DNA from: Lachnospiraceae bacterium
Lineage (GTDB): Bacteria > Bacillota > Clostridia > Lachnospirales > Lachnospiraceae
Assembly (NCBI GenBank): GCA_016286555.1
Contig: JAEETA010000007.1
Coordinates: 40,783-104,782, forward strand
DNA: 64,000 nucleotides
Direction: 5' to 3'
The notes under the pieces were generated by a model. The model had not been told where the DNA came from. It was given only the letters and a program-made list of their open reading frames with translations, and ran no database searches. The translations under genes were made by a program, and so were the position numbers. Of the stretch, positions 16,933 through 24,505 are shown piece by piece (the stretch's first letter is position 1; every line of letters begins with the position of its first letter).

Positions 16933-17814
16933 TCAATATCTGGAGTAGGACACCCCCAGCTCCTGCAACTTGGCGATGCGGTCATGAGGCTCGGGATGGG
17001 AGGAATACAGCGCCTTGAAGAAGGAACTCTTGGGTTTCCCCCAGGTGATGGTATCCAGCGCTGCTGCCAGATGATCGCCGTACCCGATCTCGTAGGCATA
17101 CCGGTCCGCCTCGTACTCATTGGCTCTGCTGGACCACATCAGGAAGAGCATGCAGAATTTCGTCCACAGGAAGACCAGCAGTGCGGAGAATATATCCAGC
17201 AGTCCGAAGATCAGACCCACGATATCATCCCCATCCTTCCGGAAGAGATTCAGGGTCGCCCAGGCCGCCTTGATGTAGTAGAACACCCGAAGGACCAGCA
17301 GGAATGTGGTAATGATGATATTTCCGCCGCCGATCATCAGCTGGATCACGGTATGATGCATGGCCAGATGCCCCAGCTCGTGAACCAGGATGCCTTCGAT
17401 CATCTCCTCCGGCAGATCCAGCAGCCCCTCCGTCACGCAGACAGTCCGCTTTCCGATGGCATAGGCGTTGGGTTCCGGATCATGCATGACCTTCAGGATG
17501 ATCACATCGGGAAGGGCGTTGCCGGATTTTTTCTCCGCCGCTGCCTGCACCCGCTGTATGATGGGGGTGATCTTCTCCCGCATGTCCAGTCGCCGCATTT
17601 TCCGTGCTCCGGCGAAAAATCCCAGAGCCCACTCCCCCAGAGGAGAGAGGGACAGGAGCACGCTGACGACATAAGCAATACCCACATATACCATCTTCCG
17701 AGGCTCACCGTCGGAAAACCAGACGATGATCAGGGCCGCATTCAGGAAGAAAAACACGATGGATCCCAGATTGCTGAGCCGAAAGATACTTTTGAGCACA
17801 TGGAACAGATACAT
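16933..17814 (-). CDS. M48 family membrane zinc metallopeptidase (HtpX-like)
   Basis: 293 residues. Zinc motif HELGH at 145-149 in LVHELGHLAMHH, third ligand Glu in the downstream NEYEADRYAYEIGYG. Membrane segments lie at about 17-33 and 42-58, with further hydrophobic stretches between the motif and EYEAD, as in HtpX, which degrades damaged membrane proteins. PNAYAIG and VTEGLLDLP before the active site are also typical of M48. It lies four bases downstream of the zinc-ribbon gene, so it belongs to the VWA-PP2C-kinase run and may be the proteolytic output of that pathway, which is inference. Confidence 0.9.
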   Translation of the reverse strand: MYLFHVLKSIFRLSNLGSIVFFFLNAALIIVWFSDGEPRKMVYVGIAYVVSVLLSLSPLGEWALGFFAGARKMRRLDMREKITPIIQRVQAAAEKKSGNALPDVIILKVMHDPEPNAYAIGKRTVCVTEGLLDLPEEMIEGILVHELGHLAMHHTVIQLMIGGGNIIITTFLLVLRVFYYIKAAWATLNLFRKDGDDIVGLIFGLLDIFSALLVFLWTKFCMLFLMWSSRANEYEADRYAYEIGYGDHLAAALDTITWGKPKSSFFKALYSSHPEPHDRIAKLQELGVSYSRY

Positions 17815-17817
17815 AGA

Positions 17818-18540
17818 TCACTCTCCTGCCTTGTTTTCTCTGCGTTCCCGCACTGCCTGCTCGAAGGGGGATAAGGCTTCCCCGGCGTCCTCTGCAGGAT
17901 CCTCTGTGAGACCACCCGCCGGGTCTTCCGTGAGATCCTCTGCGGCATTCGCTGCGGGGTCTTCCGTCTCCAACGTCTGCGGATACTGTACTTCCAGTCT
18001 GTCCGCTGTCTCCCGGTAATGCCGGACGCTCAGGCCGATCCAGATGATCAGCGGGATCAGAACGACAGCCAGAACCACCCTGCGAATAGTGCGGCTCCAG
18101 TAGCTCCGGGCATACTCTCTTGCCTTGCGATCCGACGCAGCTTTGGAGAGCTCCCGGGCCTTGCGCTCTGCCTCGGCCTTTGCTTTCTCTGCCGCCAGAC
18201 GCTCTGCTTCCAGTCTCTCCACTTCCGCTTTCGCCGCTTCTATCCCGGAGGCCGCCTCTTTTTTCAATGCGGTAAATGCATCCGTCTTTGCTTTCTCTTT
18301 GGAAAATTCGGGCGTGCTGTGGGAAGTACCCTCTGCTTTGGGCGGTTTCGGTGAAACGACCTTTTCCTCCGGCTCCGGTTTTTTGATGGGTTTCGGCCGA
18401 AATTTTTCCGCCGGAGGGGCCTCATGCTTCGGCGGATCGGGGCGCATGGAAACCCCGGCCGGCCTTGCCGCACCGCAGATATCGCATTCCGTTAAGGAAT
18501 CATCATTATATGCATCACACTGCGGACATTGCCAGCTCAT
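17818..18540 (-). CDS. Zinc-ribbon, coiled-coil, single-pass membrane protein
   Basis: 240 residues. The N-terminus has a RanBP2-like zinc ribbon: WQCPQCDAYNDDSLTECDIC with Cys pairs at 5/8 and 19/22. A Pro/Lys-rich linker (about 28-70) and an Ala/Glu/Lys coiled coil (about 90-150, KAEVERLEAERLAAEKAKAE) follow, then one membrane segment at about 155-173 (VVLAVVLIPLIIWIGLSV). The outer tail has short degenerate repeats rich in TEDPA. The zinc ribbon faces the cytoplasm. It may be a scaffold or substrate of the kinase/phosphatase pair encoded just upstream; zinc ribbons are frequent in TerY-P clusters. Confidence 0.7.
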   Translation of the reverse strand: MSWQCPQCDAYNDDSLTECDICGAARPAGVSMRPDPPKHEAPPAEKFRPKPIKKPEPEEKVVSPKPPKAEGTSHSTPEFSKEKAKTDAFTALKKEAASGIEAAKAEVERLEAERLAAEKAKAEAERKARELSKAASDRKAREYARSYWSRTIRRVVLAVVLIPLIIWIGLSVRHYRETADRLEVQYPQTLETEDPAANAAEDLTEDPAGGLTEDPAEDAGEALSPFEQAVRERRENKAGE

Positions 18541-18558
18541 CTAAGCCTCCTGCGTTTC

Positions 18559-18852
18559 CTACACCTTGCGGGCCATCTTTTGCACCACAAGCATTTCCGA
18601 ACGCAAAAACCGTCCGGATCCGTCCTCTTTGTAGAAGGTATAGCCCTTCACCCCGGAGAGCACGGTCTGCTCCGAACTCACATATCCCATGGATTTCAGA
18701 GCCTTTTTGTCAAATTCGATGCCATGCTCCGGCCAGGGCTTCGCAAATCCCTTCGCCACAGCAGCCTTTTTATCCTCTTTGTTCTTCTTCCGCAACCGAT
18801 AGGAGAGCTTTATCGCCTCCCAGTCGGAAAAAGCAACCGCGGTCTCTTTCAT
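18559..18852 (-). CDS. Small protein made of one PWPEH repeat domain
   Basis: 97 residues. After about 35 basic residues the protein is a single copy of a 60-residue unit that is present three times in the kinase encoded immediately upstream: PWPEHGIEFDKKALKSMGY, then GVKGYTFYKEDGSGRFLRSE and the ending VVQKMARKV, against VVQKMARKE in the kinase. The shared ending suggests recent duplication of the kinase tail. I do not recognise the domain. Being free of the kinase part, it could compete for or bridge the same partner. Confidence 0.75.
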   Translation of the reverse strand: MKETAVAFSDWEAIKLSYRLRKKNKEDKKAAVAKGFAKPWPEHGIEFDKKALKSMGYVSSEQTVLSGVKGYTFYKEDGSGRFLRSEMLVVQKMARKV

Positions 18853-20475
18853 TTACTCTTTCCTCGCCATTTTCTGCACCACAGCCATCTCTGCGCGGAT
18901 GAACTGATCGCTGCCGTCGGGGCGGCTGAACCGGTATCCGTTCACCCCACCGATGGTATCTCTGGCCACGGCGGAAAATCCCTTCTTTCCGATGACCTCC
19001 GGATCAAAGGTGATCCGATGCTCCGGCCAGGGATCGCACAGCTTCACACCGCCGGATACGGGGCCGTGAGTTGTCGTCTCCTTTTTCGTTTCCGGTGCAG
19101 GTTTGGGCACTGTCGTCTCTTTCCTTGCTTCCGGGGCCGCAGCCTTCGTTCCTGCGGAAGGAGAAGAGGCACTTCCGCCCCCGGCGTAGCCCATGCCCAC
19201 CACCATTTCCTTCCGGAAGAAGGTGTAGGTGGAATCCGCACGATAGAAACGATATCCCTTGATGCCGTCCATGAGGAAACGGCTCACGCCGACGAATCCG
19301 CGGCTCTTGATCTTCTCGACATTGAAGGAAATGCCGTGCTCCTCCCAGGGATCTTCAAATCCCAGGCTGCGCTTCAGCAGTCCTTCCAGGGCCAGTTCCA
19401 CCTTGGAAAGGACTCTCTTTTTGCCGTCAGAGGAGGTGAGCTCATACTTTTTCTCGGAGCCCTCCGTCACTTTTTTCAGCCCCTCGATGCCGCGCTTTTC
19501 AAAGGCCTCCGCATCCAGGATGATCTCATGCTCCGGCCAGGGTTCCTCGATGATCCGCTCCTCTTCCTTCAGACGCTTCAGCACCTCCAGTGCGGTGGGG
19601 CGCTCCTCGGGATCCTTTTTCAGCATATCCTCGATGAGGGAACGGTATTTCTTCTTGTCGATGGCGGGGCTGATCTTCAGCTTTGCCCCTGCATTCACGG
19701 CTACCCAGGCATAGATCTTCTTCCCCTTGGCAGCGCGCTTCTGCAGTTTCTCCGGAAGGTCCGTCACCTCCGGCAGTTCCCCGCTCAGGTAGAAATGAAA
19801 GATCAGTCCCAGGGAGAAAATGTCGGATTTCTGGGTCAGTGTATGGGCCGCAGCTGCCATTTCCTCCTCATCCTCCAACTGGGAGTAAAGTCCCAGCTCG
19901 GGGGAGTAGTAGTTCACGTCACCCACGATCTCATCCGGCTTGTCATCCAGGGGATAACTGCTGTCAAAATCGATGAGCTTTGCCACGTAATTGCCCGCGG
20001 CATTGCGCACCAGCAGCACGTTTTTCAGCTTCAGGTCACTGTGGACGATGCCCAGCTTATGGACGCTGGAAAGAGCTCCTGCCGCCGTCTGCATCAGGAG
20101 TTTTTTCACATCCACGGACAGGCTCCGCAGCACGCCCTCCAGCTCTTCCTCCGGAACCACGCCCTCGACGAATTCCGCCGCTTCCGCGTATTTGTTCTCT
20201 ATCATGAACTCCGCTTCCGGGATCACGATGTTACCGCCGGAGCCGGTGATGGTCCGGATCAGGGAGTTGACGGTGGTCCTGGTCTTTACGAAATGATCGA
20301 AGAGCTTCTGATTGTGGGCGAAGGTCTTGGCATCCAGGGTTCCGTTTTTCACGGGGGCCGCGGGAGTGTTGTATTTTTTCAGAAAATACTTCTTACCGCC
20401 CTTTTTCGCAAGGGCGGTCTCTCCGCACTGACTGTTTTTCCATTCGCCTATGACGGTATAGCCGTTTACGGTCAT
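18853..20475 (-). CDS. Hanks-type serine/threonine protein kinase with three C-terminal PWPEH repeats
   Basis: 540 residues, starting at MTVNGYTV with AAAGGAG eight bases upstream (a TTG six codons earlier is less likely). Kinase features: the ATP-binding Lys in KKYFLKKYN, catalytic loop VHSDLKLKNVLL (HSD instead of HRD, so a non-RD kinase), metal-binding IDFDSS in place of DFG, SPE for APE and KSDIFSLG in subdomain IX. All catalytic residues are present, so activity is expected. From about residue 320 three 60-residue repeats follow, beginning EEPWPEHEI, EDPWEEHGI and CDPWPEHRI; the last two carry GIKGYRFYR or GVNGYRFSR. No membrane segment. It sits between PP2C and the repeat-only protein, forming a kinase-phosphatase pair. 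Confidence 0.88.
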   Translation of the reverse strand: MTVNGYTVIGEWKNSQCGETALAKKGGKKYFLKKYNTPAAPVKNGTLDAKTFAHNQKLFDHFVKTRTTVNSLIRTITGSGGNIVIPEAEFMIENKYAEAAEFVEGVVPEEELEGVLRSLSVDVKKLLMQTAAGALSSVHKLGIVHSDLKLKNVLLVRNAAGNYVAKLIDFDSSYPLDDKPDEIVGDVNYYSPELGLYSQLEDEEEMAAAAHTLTQKSDIFSLGLIFHFYLSGELPEVTDLPEKLQKRAAKGKKIYAWVAVNAGAKLKISPAIDKKKYRSLIEDMLKKDPEERPTALEVLKRLKEEERIIEEPWPEHEIILDAEAFEKRGIEGLKKVTEGSEKKYELTSSDGKKRVLSKVELALEGLLKRSLGFEDPWEEHGISFNVEKIKSRGFVGVSRFLMDGIKGYRFYRADSTYTFFRKEMVVGMGYAGGGSASSPSAGTKAAAPEARKETTVPKPAPETKKETTTHGPVSGGVKLCDPWPEHRITFDPEVIGKKGFSAVARDTIGGVNGYRFSRPDGSDQFIRAEMAVVQKMARKE

Positions 20476-20489
20476 GATACCGGCTCCTT

Positions 20490-21749
20490 TCAATCTTCAC
20501 TGACATATCTGTCGGGAAATGCGATGTAATCGTGGAGATAGTTTTCAAACAGCGCTTCCTGCAGAGATCTCTTCAGCTGCAGCACGGTTTCGTCCGCAGG
20601 GGAAGGCTCCGCAGTGCCCTCCGGAACTGCCGGCTTTTCCTCTTCCGGCTTCAAGCTGATGCCGGTGGCATAGTCGTACTCCAGCAGGTCGGGCATTTTT
20701 TCCAGATATTTTTCCTGCAGCGCTTCCAGACGCTTTTTCGCGCTCTCCTGCAGGCTTTCAAAGGAGTCGTAGCCAAAGAATTTCATCGCCATGGTGGAGC
20801 TGTCGTCGTGCCTGCCGTGCTCTTTGAAAAAGTCGGTGAGGCGCTCTCCCATCTCCTTTTCCGACTTCGATATGACAGCTGTGTCAAGCAGCAGTTTTTC
20901 GAAGGCCATGGGCGACAGGAACTGTTTGGAATCAAAGCAGCCGTCGCTGGCGTTAAAGAGAATGCAGGGCTTTTTAAAGGTCATGAAATCACAGCGGATC
21001 CGGATGCCCTCGGTGTTGTTGGCCCGGATGTAATTCGTCATGCCGCCGTCAGGGCCTTCCTCGTCCGGCAGGAGCTGACGCAGTCCTTTGCTTTCCTCCC
21101 AGACGTAAGGTCTGGAATCACCCGCCGTCAGGTACACGGCCCGCACCCCGTCCTCGGTCTCACGATACAGGGTGAGGCACAGAGTGGTACCCAAAAGAGC
21201 CAGTCCGGAATACGCGGACTCATAGGTGAGTCCTGCCCGCTCCGCCACCAGCTTCAGGCCTTCCACGACCTCGGAGGTGAGATGTTCCTCTGCTTTTTGT
21301 AATTGTGCTCTTCGTTCTTCCGCGGGGAGTGCACTGAGATGATCGATCCAGCCCGGACAGTCAAAGGGCGGATCATTATAAAGAAATATATGCAAAAAAA
21401 TCCCGGCAACGATGCGGGATGCGAAATATCCGCTTTTCTTAATGTTGTTGACGTTGTCCGTGTAACAATCACGAACGGCAAACAGCTCAAAAAACGAATC
21501 TCTGATGTAAGTTTCAAATGCCGGCGGCATATCCCCGCCGTACTGCTGTCCGAAGAGAACCTTCGGAAGAAGTGCCGGATCAAAAAGCTCCGGGCGGATG
21601 TTCTGATGACGGATCGCAGCGGCTCCCCCAAGCCCGTCCGCAACCAGAAGCAGTCTGTCATTCACAAGGGGGAGAGCATCCTCCCCCTTGTAGACGATCG
21701 TACCGTCCGGCCGCTCTTTAAAAGCCTGCCTGTAAACCGTTAATTCCAC
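20490..21749 (-). CDS. PP2C-family serine/threonine phosphatase
   Basis: 419 residues, GTG start directly after the stop of the VWA gene. PP2C metal motifs are recognisable although divergent: VADGLGG (motif with the first Asp), GTTLCLTLY, YLTAGDSRPYVW, NASDGCFD and RHDDSSTMAM near residue 340. The stretch at 80-170 is an insertion compared with short PP2Cs. It has no membrane segment. It should reverse the action of the adjacent kinase, and with the VWA protein gives the three-gene set known as the TerY-P triad. Confidence 0.82.
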   Translation of the reverse strand: MELTVYRQAFKERPDGTIVYKGEDALPLVNDRLLLVADGLGGAAAIRHQNIRPELFDPALLPKVLFGQQYGGDMPPAFETYIRDSFFELFAVRDCYTDNVNNIKKSGYFASRIVAGIFLHIFLYNDPPFDCPGWIDHLSALPAEERRAQLQKAEEHLTSEVVEGLKLVAERAGLTYESAYSGLALLGTTLCLTLYRETEDGVRAVYLTAGDSRPYVWEESKGLRQLLPDEEGPDGGMTNYIRANNTEGIRIRCDFMTFKKPCILFNASDGCFDSKQFLSPMAFEKLLLDTAVISKSEKEMGERLTDFFKEHGRHDDSSTMAMKFFGYDSFESLQESAKKRLEALQEKYLEKMPDLLEYDYATGISLKPEEEKPAVPEGTAEPSPADETVLQLKRSLQEALFENYLHDYIAFPDRYVSED

Positions 21750-22436
21750 TTAGAAGGATCCCACCATCAGATCGATCGCAGACTGGATGTCCACATCCGC
21801 GAGACCGGTTCCTGCGGGGGAGAAAGCGGGCCAGTAACGGTTCCACGCCTGCATCTCCGTCCAGGGATATGCATTGGGAACGAATGCTACCAGTCTGCCT
21901 GCCTTGGGCTGATAATTGCTGGTAAGAGTCTGATCGGTGCCCTCCCACCATGCAGCCAGCTGCTTGATATCCTCGGGCATTCCCTGAGGATAGGATGCTT
22001 CGCCCTTGTTCTTGCCCAGCTCATGCGCGGGAGCATCGGAGAACACCAGGATCGCATGACGTCTCTTGGCACCCTCGGTGGTCCAGTCGGACTTCAGCGC
22101 CACAGCGATGGCTTCCAGTGCATCCTCTTCCGTGTCAGCGCCGCCGTTTGCTTCGATGCCGTTTACGAATGCCTTGAAATCGTCGGTCTCGTCGGGCAGC
22201 ACGAAGAATTTGGACTCATCCATGGGGCTGCGGTCTGCCTTATAGTCGCCGAATGCGATGACCTTGATGCGAAGCTGTTCCACTTCCTTGTCGTTCTCGT
22301 CCATCGCATCCACAAATCTCTGATAGAAGGAGAGTGCGTTGCTTTTCACCTCATCGATGATGGGAGCCATACTTCCCGTCTTATCGATGCACATGACGAT
22401 GTCCACGCAATACTCGCCCATACCCTGTCCAGCCAT
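21750..22436 (-). CDS. TerY-like von Willebrand factor A domain protein
   Basis: 228 residues, almost all one VWA domain. The metal-ion-dependent adhesion site is intact: DIVMCIDKTGSM at the N-terminus, the Thr in NGGADTEED and the Asp in ILVFSDAPAHE. It resembles TerY in size and in its neighbours (PP2C and kinase). TerY-type proteins are thought to scaffold or present substrates to the kinase/phosphatase pair. The start is fixed by AAGGAGG seven bases upstream, and it is the first gene after the minus-strand promoter at 22526-22554. Confidence 0.87.
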   Translation of the reverse strand: MAGQGMGEYCVDIVMCIDKTGSMAPIIDEVKSNALSFYQRFVDAMDENDKEVEQLRIKVIAFGDYKADRSPMDESKFFVLPDETDDFKAFVNGIEANGGADTEEDALEAIAVALKSDWTTEGAKRRHAILVFSDAPAHELGKNKGEASYPQGMPEDIKQLAAWWEGTDQTLTSNYQPKAGRLVAFVPNAYPWTEMQAWNRYWPAFSPAGTGLADVDIQSAIDLMVGSF

Positions 22437-22501
22437 ACCATATCCTCCTTGTATGCGCCTGCCCGTCCCCTCCTCACATAATTTCGGAAACTACAGGCAA
22501 T

Positions 22502-22530
22502 TTGATAGAAAATACCGTTAATTGTATGAT
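22502..22530 (+). promoter_or_regulatory. Sigma-A promoter of the RyR-domain gene
   Basis: TTGATA (22502-22507), 17-base spacer, TATGAT (22525-22530), 76 bases before the ATG. Shares its -10 with the opposite promoter, so polymerase can occupy only one at a time. Confidence 0.7.
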
Positions 22531-22554
22531 AAAATGTCTATTGCGGAGTTTCAA
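22526..22554 (-). promoter_or_regulatory. Sigma-A promoter of the VWA-PP2C-kinase operon
   Basis: Minus strand TTGAAA (22554-22549), 17-base spacer, TATCAT (22531-22526). Its -10 overlaps the -10 of the divergent plus-strand promoter. Confidence 0.7.
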
Positions 22555-22566
22555 GTGATTCCGCAA
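22541..22566. promoter_or_regulatory. Inverted repeat between the divergent promoters and the RyR-domain gene
   Basis: TTGCGGA (22541-22547) and TCCGCAA (22560-22566) form a 7-bp inverted repeat with a 12-base centre. It overlaps the -35 of the minus promoter and lies in the leader of the plus transcript, a suitable place for a regulator acting on both. Confidence 0.5.
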
Positions 22567-22606
22567 ATATTTCTCTGTTTTTCGTTACTTTGAAGGAGGG
22601 AACTCT

Positions 22607-24505
22607 ATGCTTTTATCCGGCATTTTTCACACGGGGGAAGGAATCTTCTGGATCCTCTGTTTTTCCGTGGCACTCATTCTCTTTATCGCCGGCATTGCTT
22701 ATCTGATCATCCAAAGAAAGGTACGGGGTGAGGATCTGGCCAAGGCAACGGTGTTTGAATTCATCGCAGCCGTCATTCTCTTCCTGCCGGGAGAACTCTT
22801 TGACAACGGTACATTGCGGGTGATCCCGGTACTGAAGGGCACGGAGAGTCTGCTGACCTCCATCCTGCGGACCATCAACATGTACATGGGCAACGACTAC
22901 TCCGAGGTGGCCCTGGAAGGACATCCCGTATTTTCCACCGCCTATGCGGCCCTGATGACCGCTACCAACATTGCTCTGCTGGTCTTTGCCTTCGGATTTT
23001 TGATCAAATTCCTGGACGGCCCGCTGCAGAAGCTCCGTCTCCTCCTGCGGGGGAAGAGAAATACCTATCTCTTCACGGACATTAACGAAAAGACCATGAC
23101 CATCGCGGGATCCGTTCCGGACAAAAACAGATCCCTGGTCTTCTGTTCCCAGGGCACCGAACTGACTCCGGAACAACGGGAACGGATCGAGGAAATGGGC
23201 GGCATCTATGTCAACGATCCCCCGGAGATTCTGATCCGCAAGGCCCAGAAAAAGGGAGAAAAGCTGGAGATCTTCCTCTTCGGAGACTCCGAGGATTCCA
23301 ACCTGTCGAAGCTTTCCGAACTGTGTGCCGTCTTTGAATCCCTGACACCGAAAAAGGTGCGGATCTATGTGGAACTTTCCCAGACTCCCTGGGATCTCTA
23401 CGATCACTTCCTGGAGCGCAACAACGCAGAATTCGGCGACAACCTCATCATCAATTTCGTCCGTACCGAAGAGAATTTCGCTTACAACCATCTGCTGAAG
23501 CACTCCATTTTCGAAGGCGCCATCCCGCAGAAGGCGGAGAATGGCGAAGAGCCCGCCCGGAAGATCGGCGTCCTCATCGCCGGCATGAACCAGCGAAACC
23601 TGGAGCTGTTCAAGGCCATCCTGCATCTGTCCCAGATGCCGGGCTACCGCCTTTCCATTCTGGTGCTGGATGCGGATCCCTTCGGCTGGGAGCACATGCT
23701 GCAGATGATCCCCGAGATCCACAAGAGCACGGAATTCAGCGATGCCCTCTATGACCTGCACTATTTCGAGGGTGTGGATTTTGCTACCGACAAGCCGGAA
23801 CAGGCTGCGGAAATGTATCTCCCCGATTTTACCTTCGCCTTCGTGAATGCAGAGGATGACCTGATGAATCTGAACCTGGCGCTGCGACTCCAGACCTTCC
23901 GCTATCGCAGAGGTCAGCTGGAGGGCTACCGGATCCAGGTCAACATCACCGACCGGAAGCTTTGCACCCACTGGAACACGGAACTCTTAAAGAACCTCAC
24001 CATCGTGGGCGACACGGCCTCCACCTACGATTACGGCTTCGTCACCATGTCCGACATCGAGCGCGCCTCCGTTGCCATCCATTATGTCCGCTATCCGAAG
24101 AACACGCCCGAGGAGGATGCGGCAGGCAAGAAACCCAATAAGACCTGGACCCAGTATTGCAACGACGAGTACAACCGCCATTCCGTTTATGCCCGTACCT
24201 TAAGCTTTAAGTACAAGGTGGCCATCATCGACGAGTTCTACGGCAGTGACTACAGCATCACCTCCACGGACCGGACCTGGAAGATCTACGAGCACATGCG
24301 CTGGGATGTCTACACCAGAACTCTGGGCTACGTCTTGACGGAGCAGCCTCTGAAGGATGCCGTGGGCAAGCCGGAGCGCCCCCTGCGGGATCTGGCCAAA
24401 GCCCACTCCGACCTGGTGCCTTACGAGGAGCTGGACGAGGAAACCAAATCAAAGGACGCCCTGAAGCTGACCCCCGAGATCGTAGCGATCCTGAAGAGCA
24501 TCTAA
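22607..24505 (+). CDS. Membrane protein with Rossmann-like region and C-terminal RyR domain
   Basis: 632 residues, GAAGGAGGG upstream. Three membrane segments lie in the first 140 residues (about 13-34, 48-63 and 113-137). The cytoplasmic part has a stretch beginning KRNTYLFTDINEKTM and a Rossmann-like strand-turn-helix RKIGVLIAGMNQRNLELFKA, reminiscent of TrkA-N/CASTOR-like NAD-binding proteins but with a degenerate Gly motif. The last 75 residues match the RyR domain pattern: YEHMRWDVYTRTLGY, then HSDLVPYEELDEETKSKD. Prokaryotic RyR domains are proposed to bind nucleotide-like signals. It is divergent from the VWA operon and its stop codon overlaps that of the TIR gene. Function is inferred only. 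Confidence 0.7.
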   Translation: MLLSGIFHTGEGIFWILCFSVALILFIAGIAYLIIQRKVRGEDLAKATVFEFIAAVILFLPGELFDNGTLRVIPVLKGTESLLTSILRTINMYMGNDYSEVALEGHPVFSTAYAALMTATNIALLVFAFGFLIKFLDGPLQKLRLLLRGKRNTYLFTDINEKTMTIAGSVPDKNRSLVFCSQGTELTPEQRERIEEMGGIYVNDPPEILIRKAQKKGEKLEIFLFGDSEDSNLSKLSELCAVFESLTPKKVRIYVELSQTPWDLYDHFLERNNAEFGDNLIINFVRTEENFAYNHLLKHSIFEGAIPQKAENGEEPARKIGVLIAGMNQRNLELFKAILHLSQMPGYRLSILVLDADPFGWEHMLQMIPEIHKSTEFSDALYDLHYFEGVDFATDKPEQAAEMYLPDFTFAFVNAEDDLMNLNLALRLQTFRYRRGQLEGYRIQVNITDRKLCTHWNTELLKNLTIVGDTASTYDYGFVTMSDIERASVAIHYVRYPKNTPEEDAAGKKPNKTWTQYCNDEYNRHSVYARTLSFKYKVAIIDEFYGSDYSITSTDRTWKIYEHMRWDVYTRTLGYVLTEQPLKDAVGKPERPLRDLAKAHSDLVPYEELDEETKSKDALKLTPEIVAILKSI

